From assembly GCA_008508345.1 (NCBI GenBank), contig QNGE01000144.1:162219-226218 (forward strand): 64,000 nt of DNA, written 5' to 3'. The DNA comes from Paragonimus westermani. Lineage: Eukaryota > Platyhelminthes > Trematoda > Plagiorchiida > Troglotrematidae. A model generated the notes under the pieces. That model did not search any database. It was not told the DNA's origin and was given only the letters and a program-made list of their open reading frames with translations. Below are positions 12,980-26,022 of the stretch, piece after piece (positions within the stretch are counted from its first letter, which is position 1; the number at the start of each line of letters is the position of its first letter). A program made the position numbers and the translations under genes.

Positions 12980-14890
12980 TTGGGTAGTTCCTATGTAATG
13001 CAAATGATGGTGGTATGAATAAGACCGTGTTACGAAAGTTGGTTGGCGAATAATGAAATCTTCTGATCACTTTGTATCTTTCACATTTTCACACGATTCG
13101 TGTAAAATGATCCTCGACAGGTAGTTGAGACTATTTGGAATGGTATCAAAGATAACAAGGAAAATGTTACGCATGATGGAGAAACAGTGCATGTTTAGAT
13201 ATCACAAGGCAGTTTTCTGAAGAGAAAACTTCCAAAAATTGGCCCTCCACCTCTTCAGTTGATCCAGTTCTCCCTGATGGAGTCCGAAAAAAGGTTTATT
13301 TCACCCACCCAACTCAATTATTACTCTTAAACAATCCCAGTTTGCCTAGAGCTTACCTCATGGGCCTTTTTTGATGTGATCAGTGTAGATTTGGTGAGGT
13401 AGGCTCGGAGCATATGATCCGTAGCATGATACGCTGAACGGTCAGTGTGCTTAACTAAAGGACAAATTTATTGAAACAATTAAAAATGTACCATCGCTCA
13501 AGACACTCTTGTGTTTACCAGACGCCTCTAGTCGGGGTTATTCACTGTTCTTCTTCTTGCAACAATTTGAACGACGAAGCTTTTCTTGTAAATCTAGAAG
13601 AATTCCTAGGACAACAGTGTTTTTCCATCTGTCTACTATTGTTGATTTCAGTGTATGCAAGATAAACTGATCATTGGTGTATGACCAAGACTGCGAAAGT
13701 GGATCCTTGTCTTTTTTTATTTATATCGAGACAAAGGACAGAGTAGACATAAAACGTCAACGGTCTAACGCGACATTTTTCTGGTCGGATCCACTCTTTG
13801 CTGGAACTATCCCTCACTAATTGGGGCTGGTTGTTAGAAAGAATAGCCAAAAAAACTACCGTTTGGACACTATGACTACTCCCTGCTTGTCTATTAACTC
13901 ACTTGTGGCTGGTTAAAAACAGCAAGGAATCCGAAACTCAGAATTCAGCTGGGGCCGGTTGTACTGGCTTAAAAAGCACTTTGGGATTCCTCCTTACTGA
14001 GAATGACTCTGCAAACCAGAATTCTCACGCGTGTTAAAGCGCAATTCAAAAAGCGGAAAAATACATTCGCATGCCACAAACTATGCACTCTGCTATCGCC
14101 AGCGTCTTTTGCGCAGAACACATCGTCTTAGTGATGACCGTTTACCATGTATTTGCGAAGCACATATTACAGAATCTCCAGAGAACATGATGGCTTACCA
14201 CACTTCTTGGAATAAGTTGAACAAAAAATTGACACTCATTGGAATTGCACAGTAAATACTATCATAAGAGCTCGCCCAAATACGACTTGACCGCCTCCCG
14301 AGAAACAGTAAACCTTCAACTTTTTTTCAGCCACTGCTCGGCAAGGAGGCTTCTTCTGACCACCGATTTATTTGCGGGGCATTACTTGATGGCCTACAAG
14401 GATACATCACTGAATTGGCTCCCTACCTTATTGACAAACAGATATATGCAGCCACTGCCCATCAGTAAATTTTCTGTAGTATATATTGAAGTCATTCGTT
14501 TAAGATCAATTCAAATGGTATTATGGGTCGTGATAAGATTCACTGCTGGACTTTTAAAAAACAGCTTTTGATTTGTCAAAACCTCATAACGAGTTTTTAA
14601 TTAGACGGTTTAGAATAGCACTCGCTGTAGTGCAAGAAAGTCAGTCACAGCTGCGCATATCTTCAGGAAAAGTGACCAGCACTTCCAAGCTAGCTGTAGG
14701 CTACCCAGTTTTATTAGAACTCTACGTGCGATGTTGAAGCCCTAAGCAAAGCGCGCCATCCTCAAGCGACTCTTATTAAACGCCCATTTTTTCTTCTTTC
14801 TGACAAGACTTTTACCTAACCAATATTATAATGTGAATATGCTTATCTTCATTAAAAGTATGATGAAGATCGGAAATAATAAGTCAATCC
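12980..14890. other. Unassigned stretch, possible remains of a non-LTR linker
   Basis: No clear gene. Open frames at 14031-14255 and 14239-14571 (+) lie just upstream of, and on the same strand as, the reverse-transcriptase relic at 14.9 kb. The first contains YRQRLLRRTHRLSDDRL, the kind of basic linker found between endonuclease and reverse transcriptase, but this alone is not enough to call it. Confidence 0.3.
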
Positions 14891-14893
14891 TGG

Positions 14894-15330
14894 ATGATAC
14901 CTTTAATAAAATCGCTGCGGCTTTTGATTTTGTCTCATATGGCTGCACCGAACACATACTGGAGCTCGTGGTGCCCGGGTAAATGTTTTTCATCAAATCG
15001 GTTTTTTATTGGTGGGGGGAACTCTGGAATTGAAACTGGACCCGACCATTTGTCTCCCCACTGGGTTCGTGCAGGTTCTACCACGAGTTAACGCTTGGTC
15101 TCCTGTAAGTTTTTATTGATACCAATGATCTTCAGTACAATATTTTCAATAAATCTGTTCGCTACGCTGACGATTTGAAAATCCGGAATGGTAATGATCA
15201 CAGAGCAGTACAAATTTCTCCCGTTTTCCTCGGACTGATAATGACTGCGCACACACACTACTCGGTGTTGACTCCGGTGGTGTCTTCGATATTCTTATCA
15301 CTCTCAAATTAGCACGCATCACTAACATGG
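14894..15330 (+). pseudogene. Non-LTR reverse transcriptase fragment (broken)
   Basis: Two frames together keep the order of the palm domain of a CR1-like reverse transcriptase. The frame ending at 15091 finishes with a degenerate VPQGS box (VRAGSTTS). The next frame, from 15094, reads LGLL, a stop, VFIDTNDLQ, and then RYADDLKI, with the catalytic YADD at 15163-15174. A frameshift and an in-frame TAA separate the two. Sequence to about 15.6 kb may be decayed thumb. The endonuclease and the ends of the element are not recognisable. The family call rests on motif order and spacing (PQGS, IND, ADD), which are standard for this enzyme class. Confidence 0.65.
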
Positions 15331-15619
15331 ATCTAGATAGTGATTTAAGCTTTTGGATGTCGTCAAACTTATCCTGTATCTATCACCGTAAGGCGGCGGA
15401 ATTATTAAGCGTACTTTCCACCGCTTGAGTATGTTGGCAAAGTCGTATACACCTGCTTGAGAAACTACGTGTTCGCCAGTAAGCGCATCAGGCCATCAGA
15501 CTGATTAGTAACTGAACAAGTGTTGCGTACGACACTGAACCTGAACTAGTTCATCTTTCACTTGAATTTTGGTGGCTTCACAGACTTTATGTTGTTATTG
15601 TGGGTGTTGTGGTGCGTTT

Positions 15620-17820
15620 CTTCGTCTTAGTGGGTGACAGCGGCCAAAAAAGACACGAAAAATGTCCAAAAGCTCCTTTCAGACATTCTTTTCAGGCGAG
15701 AATTCTTTTCGCTGAAACAGCTTCCTTTTTAACATCGCTCACTGCGCATTCATAGACTGCTTCGAACGCTGACAGATTTTTGCTTTTTGAAAACAAATAT
15801 ATCACTGATTTTCCTGTGATCTTGGTGTTTACTCTAATTCTCACAAAGAGTATCACAGATTGCTTCAGGTCACTGCCTTCAAGGTTTGATGCAAAATTGA
15901 ACAGACCATCTTGTGCTGGGTACTTCCATCCTCTCATATGAGTATTGATCGTTGAATCGCTGAAGTCACATTAATTCCTAGGAAAAGTTTAAACATTCCA
16001 ACAGCTGCCCAGTCACTATACTGCTGCCCTTTGGTGTCACACAAATCCCACGTGAATGTAGTTGTTGTGACGGCCGTCGAGACGTTGATTTGGGATCTGC
16101 AAACCGCATGTTTGATGAGCTTATATAGTTTGAATCACTCACAACAACCTTGATGCCTCTTAGTGACTTGTGAAATGATGTCTTCTGACCCACTCCTTTG
16201 GTGGATTCACAGCACCATTTCAAAACCTACGTTATGCTTGGTATGCTGCAGTTATCCAAGCTGGCTGGTAGATCAGGGTAATTCCGTGGATTTCCGAATG
16301 CGTTTATGTGGTAAATTGGGTTGCGTGATGTGTTCGCAGAAAATTGTTTTGCCATGAAATCCAGCCTCATGGGCATATATTTACGGGCACAGTTTGCAAA
16401 AAGAACTCAATGAATTTTATTCGACATCCAGCCATTTTCCATTGTCTGAAGGAATGACGACCTACATGGAATAAAGAACTTCCTTGTGGTGGATTTTTTT
16501 ACTTGACCCTGCAATGCTTTGACGCTAGGTAAAAGTAGGGAGTTTTAGGTCTGTTGCCTCGGAATCTACATAGTGTAATTCACGTTCCACGTATGGTTCG
16601 AAAATGTAAATGATACGTTCTTTTTCTCTCAGTACAACAAGTCCACTCTCGTCTCTGTGAATCACCCAAATATTTCTTTTCCGACTCACTCTTAAACATG
16701 TATTACCGCATCAACCTCAACTTTGTGCAAGCTTCTATTGGCTCTTTTCCCTTTATTCAATATATCCCAGATAATGAGGGTTTCATCTTTGTAGGCCATT
16801 TGTAGGCAATTTTACCTGGGTTTGTTCTAGAGAGGTATTCTCTCTGGTAACGGAGCTACACCCTCTTGATTCCACTTTACAACTGCATCCGTTGCATTGA
16901 GCCTTTTTTCACTCAAGACGCCACCACGAAGTCACTTGCCAAATTTACACAGTGCTAGGTTAAAGAGCAAATTCAGCGGTGGATCTAATGAATATAACAA
17001 TTGCCTCCACTTTTGGTATTTGTATGTTGAATAAGGACGCACATGAAATATTTGCGTGACTGAACTAAGGATTCAGCTGAATAAAGCATATAATCGTGGC
17101 AGTGCCTTTCTGAATGTCAAATAAGTGCCACTATTTGTGACGTTGTTACTCTCAAAATGCACTCAAACCACACCCGTGGTGATCAGGTGGACAGGATGAT
17201 TGAAAATGTACCCTATGTATTAAATGGCCCACCGAGACTGCATGGTTTCCCGCGTGTTTCGGCGGACCATCAGAAAAATCGCCAAACCAAGCATCTCACG
17301 AAATAATTCTCCTAAAGTTAAGTGTTTATAAACACCATCTAGAAATCTGCATTCATCTTTTCAGCAAAACTATTGACATTTGTTTGAATGACATCATAAA
17401 GTCAGACATCTTCAATCGCTAATCTTTTGAGCTTGCTGAGATAAGAGTTGTGCAAGTCGGACGGTTTTGGTCTTTCACAGAAATGCATGAGAAATTAGCC
17501 GCTGTTGTTCATTCTCATATGTCGGTTACAAAAAGTGCTTTCTGATGGTTATTTACAGATCGTTCTATGTTGAATAATAAATGAGGAGTTGAATTTCAAA
17601 TACACACATGAAAGTTGTGATACTGTGTTTCATGTTCGAATACTGCACGAGTTCATGAGTTATATTCGGGTTACACAGTGTGACCAGGCGAATGTCTGTA
17701 GTGTTATTGCAATGCCCAGAAGGAATTCTGTGAGGCTGTTGTGTTTCATGTTTGCTTTATCTCCATTATTTATGGAGATATGGAATTTCGAAGCTACCCG
17801 TGAAACTGGTATTATTATGG
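15620..17820. other. Unassigned stretch
   Basis: No element, RNA gene or splice-supported exon recognised. Short open frames occur on both strands (up to 118 codons at 17589-17945, +) without domain or splice support. Confidence 0.35.
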
Positions 17821-17821
17821 T

Positions 17822-18115
17822 TCACTTCCGTTCACTACACATTTCCTTAGCATCGCTTGCTGCGGGTTTCCAGGTGTGCAACAAAGTGTGGTGCAGTCGC
17901 TCCAACGTGCATAACGAACTGTGTGTTTTCGATGAACTTGTGTAAGCTATCCAATTATCTTTCGATGTTTGCGGATATTTTGCAATATCGTTCATGGCCG
18001 GCATCAGTAAGCCTGGAGTGCGTAACAAAAATGATGCGTCGAAGGCTTCGCTCGCAAGCTTTTTCCCTAGCTCGCCGTGGGGCCTATTCGGGGCTTTATT
18101 CTCACTGCCCGCCAT
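17822..18115 (-). CDS. Weak candidate ORF starting in a GC-rich patch
   Basis: A 97-codon ATG-to-stop frame read leftward from 18115. It is polar and plausible as protein (MAGSENKAPNRPHGELGKKL at the start, ASDAKEMCSERK at the end). Its ATG lies in a GC- and CpG-rich patch (about 18030-18170) that stands out from AT-rich flanks, as a promoter or first exon might. Against it, two opposite-strand frames over the same bases are also open (115 and 118 codons), so stops are simply rare here, and no domain is recognised. Confidence 0.2.
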   Translation of the reverse strand: MAGSENKAPNRPHGELGKKLASEAFDASFLLRTPGLLMPAMNDIAKYPQTSKDNWIAYTSSSKTHSSLCTLERLHHTLLHTWKPAASDAKEMCSERK

Positions 18116-18165
18116 CCGCCCGACTTTGGCCCGCCGTGGCCCGCGAGAGGCCGGTGCGGGCCATG
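18050..18165. other. GC-rich patch with inverted motif
   Basis: A short island of high GC in an AT-rich neighbourhood, with several gcccgcc-like motifs and a hairpin (GGCCCGC pairing with GCGGGCC across about 12 bases) near 18128-18155. It could be a small CpG island or a leftover of a mobile element; nothing decides between these. Confidence 0.4.
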
Positions 18166-18949
18166 CAGGGTTTTGCTACTTGGTACTTTACGGTTTCTGA
18201 ATGAAACTTCAACCACAAGAATCACCTAAAGTTGAATCTGGTTGAATGTAACGTATAACCTTGACACTAAAAATAACTTGCGGACTGTTGGGTTATATAT
18301 ATACAAATATGTATATGAAATGTGTGTTAAGACTCTCGTGCGCCGAGAAGCCTGAAACCGCACAATTCTATGCAATGCCAGACCGGCCTCTGAATGTACT
18401 TCGAGATTCATCCTGTGTCATAAATGCACTTAATTGTGTACGCACAGAAATCTCAGAAACACACACAGTTGAGTCCTTGAAAAATAACTCAGAATAAACA
18501 ATGAAGCTCGCAGAAATGAAAATTTTGAAATTAAAGGACATATTGATCGCCAAGCAATAGATTTTTACTTATGAGTTGGACAAACCGATTTGTATGCATA
18601 TTCCGTGACAATCAAAACAGTTCACTAAAAGTGACCCTAAATAAACCAACAACGCTAGTAATTAAAACGAACTGAACAAAAATATTCGACAGGTTCATAA
18701 TAGGACCGCAAACCTTTGTTTTTGGGTTTTTTATATCTCGGGATAGTCAATTCCCCGAACGAAGACCGCAAGCCTGGAAATTAAAAAAGCTGAAAACTAT
18801 CAGCAACTGGTAAATGTTCACGTTGGGGAACTGATGCAGTCGTTCGTTCGATGTTCGTTTCGATGTCCACCGGTTTTCAGCTGATCTGAAAATTAATCAC
18901 TGGGATCACTTTGTATCGCCGTCCCTTCGAGTTACAAAGAGTACCACGA

Positions 18950-20400
18950 ACAGGGTCAGGATTTATTCAGCGATTTCTTAAGCACGTGAGAACCTGGTAA
19001 AACGTTTTAACGGTCCTTAGAATAGCAGCTGACAATTTCTAATGGGAGGTCGTTCTAGTGTTCGATAACCCTGTAACAGGAGATCCGTTGCCCGAGGAAT
19101 ATTCCGGGTGGAAGCCCATACAACTGGTTGTCATTATCCCTTCGACCGTTATCAGCTACTGGGGTGAAAATGTGCTGCATGGGTGCTGCGTTAAAAAAAT
19201 ATTGGGAGGTTAAATCAACGTGGAGTCTTTGAAACTCTGGCAGATAAAGATCAGGAGTCTTGGGACGAGAATGATAGGAGAAATGCGAGCCAGTGACCAT
19301 TTTGGTGGCCACTCGCTGGACGCGTTCAACGGCGAGTGCGTCCTTCTTCGAAACGATGTATACGAAGTGCTTAGCATACTCAAGTAGTGGCCTTAAGTAG
19401 ACCCCGTAAAGCGTTCAAGAGACATGTAGCCTTATGTAGGAAAGACCTTTTTTCCAGCCCCAGATTCCTAAATCCCTCTTTGGCGGCCATCTAGTGGTGA
19501 TAACAGAAAGACAACCAGATGGCAGGCAAATCCCCAGGTCCGTCTTAAGGTCAACGTTCGCGATGCCCATTACCCTTTGTGCACCATGTGACATCAATAG
19601 GTTCCAGTAGTCTTCCCCAACGACATATGTGTATACTTTCTGTTGTGTAAAAGGGGACTCTAGTCATCTGATCAGGTCAGTCTGGAATTTACTGGGATCA
19701 AAACTTTCCGGATTTTTGAATCATCATTATAAAAGACAACGTTGCTAAATATAAGGCTAGGACGGTCATCAATATTAATCAGAAAAAATAATGGACCAAG
19801 TGAGAATGCTCCAGGAACTCCAGCGAAAATCAAGAAGGAAGCGTCCGATCCGGTTATTATCCTGAAATTTTTTATTCTAACAGCGTAGCACACGGTCAAA
19901 GGCTCCGGCAAAATTGAGGAAGATAGCATTCGAGATGTGACCGTTGTTTTTTGTTCTTGCCAGGCTATACGTGAAGATTAACATGTTGGTTACTCATGAA
20001 TGTTTGAGAAGGATACTATGCTAAGTAGTGGAGGAAAGGTTATTTGGGAGAAAGGCTTAATGAGGGCGCGTCTTGATAGATGATTCACTATTCCCTCATG
20101 GGATGGTGGTGAGGCCGATTGACCGATGACTAGCGGGAGGGTGACAATCACCTGTCTTAAATATATGTGTGACACGCCTCCAAGAGATTGCCGGTTCGAA
20201 GTGCTTGCTTCAACAGTTTACGAAGGGACGCCACTAAACGAATGACAATTTCTATGAGCAGCCGAGGATGACTCGTGTCTGATCCCATCATACTGCGGGG
20301 ATTGAGCTCCGACAAGAGGTCTTGAACGTCAAACCCAGAGAAGTCATCTGTCAAGAGTAGGCATTGAAAGTTTCCCGTTAGAAGATTAGAACGCTAGCCT
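18950..20400 (-). mobile_element. CR1-like non-LTR retrotransposon relic, reverse transcriptase only
   Basis: Read on the minus strand, pieces of one reverse transcriptase follow in order. Around 20354-20157 is the start of the domain (DLLSELNPRSMMGSD, then HPRLLIEI). Around 19800 is the palm (PGAFSLGPLFFLINIDDRP, a decayed PQGS-LGPLLF box). At 19720-19731 the catalytic box reads YNDD. Around 19300 is a thumb piece starting ATKMVTG, and near 19050 the typical tail RVIEH, a stop and NDLPLEIVS (normally RVxxxWNxLPxxIV). The copy is broken by several frameshifts and stops. The endonuclease and 5' part are not seen. The core domain spans about 1.4 kb, the expected size for the reverse transcriptase alone. 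Confidence 0.8.
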
Positions 20401-20404
20401 GGCT

Positions 20405-21900
20405 CAACCACAATGTAGACTGAGTAGTGTTCTCTGAACGTGTCAGCAGAGTTGGAGGAGTTTCCTTCTTTGGGAAGCCGCAGAGATATTGCTGAGGGTT
20501 CAGTCCTCCTTAACGGTGAAAGCAATGTTGTATGATATTTACAGCATCGCAGGCAATTAACAACACATTTACTTGATGACCTCCACTCACTATTTTAACG
20601 TCAGTCAACGTGAGTTGCCTGCCCCGTTTGCTGCTCACTGTAATCCAGCATAATCTGGTTTGGCAGAGTGATTGTAAAACAGCCCATTGGTCTATGCAGT
20701 CAGGTAAATCTTCAGTAAGTAGAACCTCATATACTTTCCAGAAAGCAAAATGGATGAACGGGAAGGGAGGCAGACATTTCCACTAAGACTCATGGTTTTA
20801 CGCGCTGACTTTTATGCTCGACCGCAACCTATGGTTAGAATACATTTATTGGAGGCACATGTTGTATCAGTGGAAAATCAGCGCGTCTTCATGGCACTTA
20901 CAAGCAATCATGTTACCTGGGTCACCACAGCATTCATCGGGCGCCTCCGTGTGACAACCTTCCTCCAACCGCAAATGGTTCGTGTCACAGTACGGACCAT
21001 TGGAAGTCTGTGGTGATGCTGTCTTGACTTTCTCAGTGGACTAGTGCATTAAGGTGGTGTTAGCCTTGGAATTACGACTTCCTGTTCTGGGATTCGCATT
21101 CTTTAGCTTCGCCAGCCCTTAACACGGTGCTTTTCAATCCTGTTTAAATTGACTGGTACCGCTGAAAGCAACTCTTTGGCGAAACTCACTGCTTCTAGGC
21201 AAATGATATTCAGCGAGCTACTGGCGATGGACTGGGAAACGGTCCAGAAAAATGCGGTCTTTGTTGAAAACAACCCACTCTATGGATAGAGGTGATTTTT
21301 GAAGACGGACGGCATGTGAATGAATAACAGTCACATGGGCTCATAAAAATTACAGTCACACGTGCCACCACTGGTGTGCAGCGCACATTTTTTCACTGCG
21401 AAAATAGACATACACCATGCGTCATTCCTCGCCCGTTCAGTTTGTAACCAGAAACTGGTACAGCTTCAAGCTTCTACTGCAAACGTGAAATGATGGGATA
21501 ATCGTTTGTGGCAGCGTGTTTCATACGTGGCATTAACGTTTATTACACCGGGAAGACAACCGAACGGTTGCACCTGCTGCTCATGCGTGTAGCATATGTG
21601 CACGCATCTATAGTTGTCGTCTTTGAAATTGGTCCTTATATGATTCAGTAACTGGAGCAAATCCTCTCCATCATCACTGTAGACAAGCCCACCTACTTGT
21701 CGGAGGTTTCAGCCGATGACGGAGGTTGAAAACCTCCACGTTCGTTGTATACTTACCATAAACGCCCGCAGCCTAACGCTTTAACTCAGCAGTTGGAACG
21801 TTGTGCTCGATCAGATTTCTGAAGTCGTTTACTGCACGAAAAGTGGACCGAAGATCTGTTGAACAAGCGTTGCACGGGAGAACCTTCACGTCGTGGTTAT
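20405..21900. other. Unassigned stretch
   Basis: No domain recognised. The clearest frame is 20750-21016 (+, 88 codons, MDEREGRQTFPLRLMVLRAD at its start), with no family match. The region may contain the decayed 5' part of the minus-strand element at 18.95-20.4 kb. Confidence 0.3.
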
Positions 21901-21901
21901 G

Positions 21902-22060
21902 AATAATATAAATAATTATTATTATGATAATAATAATAATGGTATATTTCTCGACGCATTTGTGAGAAACACTCTCGGGAGAGCGTGATCAACGTACAGA
22001 TGTTCAAGCATATACACATTTGAAAACCAAATTTGAAAATTGTACGAGTCATCTATGTGA
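21902..22060 (-). repeat. 3' terminal repeat of a non-LTR family, copy 1, with AAT tail
   Basis: Read on the minus strand, a conserved block ending GAGAAATATA runs into an ATT-type microsatellite tail (21902-21940). The same terminal block occurs at 42712-42930 on the minus strand and, shorter, at 31900-32140 on the + strand. It contains the inverted pair TTCTCA and TGAGAA around a 7-9 base loop, in the position of the 3' hairpin that CR1-like reverse transcriptases use. It lies about 1 kb downstream of the reverse-transcriptase relic at 23.1-24.1 kb and is most simply that element's 3' end. Confidence 0.6.
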
Positions 22061-24090
22061 ATAGAACAACAAAGCAGACAAAAACAGACAATATATGAAG
22101 GGAAAATTCAAGTTTAGGGCGAAAATTTTGAGCTGCATAGTTCTGAGATGACAGTACTTGGGATGTGCACAATTCAAAAAGTGAAATGGCTGGCAACCAA
22201 CGAGGCTTTCCTTCCAACGACGCAGTGGTTGACAGCATGTATCACGAGAACTTTGCAATTGGAAGTTTGCGAACTCAACCCACTTAACAAGTCGTAACCC
22301 AGGTCTTCCGCTCTCTCGTCGCTTGTATTTGATACACTGGTACGCCATCTGCCACGTGACCTCAGTAGTACTCAAACTCGAACCACCATACTTCAGGCAT
22401 CTGTTACCTAATTTTGCGCATGAACCAAGCATTGTAGTCCTTCATTTGCTTATCTGGGCAGCTTTCAGCTTCGTCGATCCTCGAATGGATCTTCGAAGGC
22501 CCATAAATAGTCCGCCATCTAAAATTAGACGCAGTGTGAAATCACTTTTCTCCACAATTGACCGGCAGAATATGTACCAACACATACCTCGTCAAATCTA
22601 TATATAGTGCACTGTCAATTGTCAACATAGAACAGCTAACTAATCAAACAGGGAAAAACTTCAAGATCACATATATACCATCAGAACAGCAACCATTGCC
22701 ATTTTCGTCCTCAAAGCCAAATGAAGGATAAAATAGTTAACGGCCGATTGAGAAGGAAGTTTCAAGGCTGGTGATCATTTTTGTCATGAAGGTTAATTAT
22801 TTCAGAATCCTTGAGTGATGTCATCATACTACAACCAAATAGTCGATGACGTCACATTTTATCACCGATTGAAAGCATATTTTTACCACCAACGAATAAT
22901 TTCCATCTACAAAGACGCAGGTGATTCCATCTCTTGTAGTTTTACGAGCCATACTAACATTATGATCGACTGCGCTGTTACTCCAGTTCGACAGCAAGAC
23001 CTCAAAAGGTAAAAACTTTACTGCTTGCTAGGGTCAACTCGAAGACTCCTAGGTATAGACAACAAACATCGGAGGCAAAATGAAGGCGCAACCGAGTGAA
23101 AGTTCCAACATATGTCGCTGAAGTTACAGTGGGTCTTGTGGAACACTAAAAGACACGGATATACGGGTATAGCTAGAGATGTTCGGGATACAGCCATGAA
23201 GCATGCTAGCAAACTGGCCCACATAGGCCAACAAGCACGCCACAGACAGAGGGCATGAAAAACTCCCCAAGATAACGTATGGCCCCGTACTTTGGGGAAA
23301 TTCCCACCCATCGCCACATTGAACACTAAAATGTGGATCGAAAGGTGAGCAGAAGTCAAATGCAGTGTTATAAGCTCCAGCAAGTACATATTATGTTCGT
23401 TAAGTTTTCCTCCATGGAACTTCGTATGCACTCCTAAAATGACTTGTGTGGCCTTTCTGTGGATTGCCTGGGACAAGGTCTTCCTCCTGAGAACAGAAAG
23501 GTCATACAGCAATGACATTCCTAAGGTGAGGTCGAGTAAAGCTTTTGCAGTGAAGCCTGAACATACCTTGGGTAAAACTTGGCAGCTAGTCACCTGAGGG
23601 ATGTCTGGGTCATGTTGGCTTTCTTGCCACCCGCTTGTGGTCAGTTTTGCGGGTCAGTCCCTATTCACGAGATGGTACGTCACAAAATGGGCGTTCTAAA
23701 TATGGATTGCTTTGCAATCCTTGACGCTGGCATAATCAAGTTCAGTCTGGGTAGGAGAAAGCAGGGCACTCAAATTGTTTTGCAGAACAGCACAATCACC
23801 GTGAGACTCAACAGTGCATCTAAATCTAACATTGTCCGTAAATATCAACAAGGCAGGGGGAAATGAGGTGGTTATATCGCCTGTATGAGTGAAGGAGAGA
23901 AGTAAGTTGGGAAGCCAGATGTGGTTCCAGTGAGACCAAAGAAGAGGCTGACAAGGACGCGGTGACGGAAGCTGGAGAGATGGGATTGCGGCAATCGAAG
24001 CAGACTGCCAGGAAAACCGAGCCTTTGTAACCCATCAATTAGTACGGCATGTCCTACTTCATCAAAAGTCTCAGCGTACTGAAGATTCAC
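21902..24090 (-). mobile_element. CR1-like non-LTR retrotransposon relic with 3' end
   Basis: On the minus strand from 24090, a fragment of reverse transcriptase reads ETFDEVGHAVLIDGLQRLGF and on to SSFRHRVLV, the standard block after the first catalytic Asp. Decayed palm sequence follows. Near 23800-23600 is the thumb-side block (LQNNLSALL, then VKDCKAIHI), and at 23500-23400 a piece reading HRKATQVILGVHTKFHGG, then LELITLHL. The coding part fades out near 23.1 kb. A 3' untranslated stretch of about 1 kb leads to the terminal repeat at 21902-22060. The minus-strand open frame at 22049-22432 (127 codons) lies in that untranslated stretch and has no known domain. Confidence 0.72.
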
Positions 24091-24099
24091 AGCATCCCT

Positions 24100-25530
24100 T
24101 TCGGTATTTTAACCGGTTTGTTGAGTCCAGGACTCACTAGCGCACAATTGGTTCATTGCAAATTAGGGTTCTTTAAAACAGCCAGGTTGGACACTAGAAA
24201 GAATTTTTCCAGTGGGTAATTTGTTATATTGTTATAACTTAGAAAAGTTTTGCAAGCTTGTAATGATAACATTTGGTTAATTAGTAGCACCAATATTACA
24301 ACAATCACCGCTGGAACTGGAAGTCAAGTAAGCCAATTTCCATCCTGTAGGAATGAGACCCTGCTCGATTGACTTAATGGGCGACGTGTCAGGAGGCTTA
24401 CAAGTTGGTTGACACATTCAAATAAAACAACACGAAAAATTCCGACCAAGGGCAACTTGTTCCGATGCTACACCGTGTGGCTAGTACTGCAAATGGATGT
24501 TTGTCTACTGTGCATATACCCTCGATGAGTGGTGGTTGGGACGGTGGTCGTCACAATAGAAGGCTGTGTGAAGAATCTACTGTAACAGTCAGCAAACAAA
24601 TCAAAACAAACCGCGTTCTTAACGGTATGCCCTGACTTAATGCAACCGAATCGGAATGGTGTGCGATATGATTATTTTTCTCTGCACATTGCAACCGTAA
24701 CTGTTCAACTTGTTCAACTAGAAGAGCCCTGCGCATGCATCTGACTTCGAGAACTGCGTGATCGTTACAGCCCAGCACATCTAGTACTCAAGTTAACTCA
24801 GCGACTAGCGACTCCTTCGGAATTACCTTGGTACGTCGGCGCAGTCTACTCTGGTTACAGCACTTTGTAGCTTTCTGCGTATGGCTAATTAGCGTAAGAC
24901 TCCCAGTGATCTTCAGTGAGATCCTTCATCATTGGCATGCTGCCGTACGCTACGTGTGATCGGTAGACCGCAGATTTTTCTGTAATTTGCGGGGAGAAAT
25001 AGCTTTTGAGCTAGTAAAGTTATTATAATTTTGTGACGTGTTTCAGCTCTTGAAATCGTTGACTTCTGTTGATGGAGATGATTTTTGTTTCAATCTTCCA
25101 AAGGCGTAGGCAGAGGATATGCGGTAGACTAGTGGCATAGCGATCAACGAAAAATAACGAAAAATAACGACAAATTGCATTTCAAGTCATTCCGGAGACT
25201 TACTGGTCGAATATTATAAAGAGTGGTATCGTTGACGTAATAAGACATGCCTTTATTGAATTTTGAAATCAAGTGAGAAGCGAAACGCGATTATAGTCTC
25301 GGCGATTAAACCGTCGTTGGATCATGGGAACTGAGCTTTTTATATACTTACAAACGTGAGGTAGACCAGTAGAGATATTGTGACGTAGGAAATTGAGCAA
25401 AAACTGGGTAAATGAGCGGTATTTTTCCAGTTATATTTAGCACGCTTATAGGCATGTCATAACCATTCGCTGCTACCACGGTTGCAAACATTTCATTGGG
25501 CTGGAATGGGGACGAGATGATCTGCTGAAC
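24100..25530. other. Unassigned stretch
   Basis: No gene or element recognised. A minor tandem repeat (aaaaataacg units) occurs near 25147-25170. Confidence 0.35.
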
Positions 25531-25545
25531 AAACGATATCGAGAA

Positions 25546-25754
25546 GCGCTTCCTAATTGAAAGCTCACAAAAGTTCCGCGCAACTGTCCTAGCTTACGAA
25601 TGAAGGCAAGCAGTACTCCATGCTCGAACACATGATTGCTCCATCCATTCGTCCCGGATCGCGACTGTAAGCAACCTGCACTCTCTGCCGAAACACTTGT
25701 GACGGCTCCACCCATTTGCTCTAGCTTACGACCGAAGGCAAACCACACCGTATG
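25546..25754. repeat. Diverged two-copy tandem repeat, 132-base period
   Basis: Two 77-base blocks, 25546-25622 and 25678-25754, align without gaps at about 60 percent identity by my count. They share a conserved core, ctagcttacga..gaaggcaa, near 25589-25610 and 25721-25742. The period of 132 is a multiple of three, and a minus-strand frame (25748-25473) reads through both copies as RKLEQMGG and RKLGQLRG, so an old duplicated coding segment is possible. On the minus strand each core also presents a GTAAGC donor-like site. Confidence 0.4.
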
Positions 25755-26022
25755 TTAAAATACGCTTAAACACAGGTGGAAGAGTGGGGTCACTGAGAAC
25801 GGACACGTGTGGTAATCGACATGGATCATCCGTTCGAAGTCTGCAGGAAACGGCACATGCTACCACCGCCTTCCTTCAGCAAAAGATGTTGCCGTTTGTT
25901 TGCATGTGTTCTGAGTGTCTTTCCGGGTAAATGAAGCCGTACACCTGATAAAGCCCCGTCGTCCTATCCATCAAACCTGATATCTGCAGGATAACTGTGT
26001 ACGTACATATGAGAGAACTCAC

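Noticed and set aside
22049..22432. 127-codon minus-strand open frame
   Set aside because: It falls in the 3' untranslated stretch of the 21.9-24.1-kb non-LTR relic and overlaps its terminal repeat; no domain.
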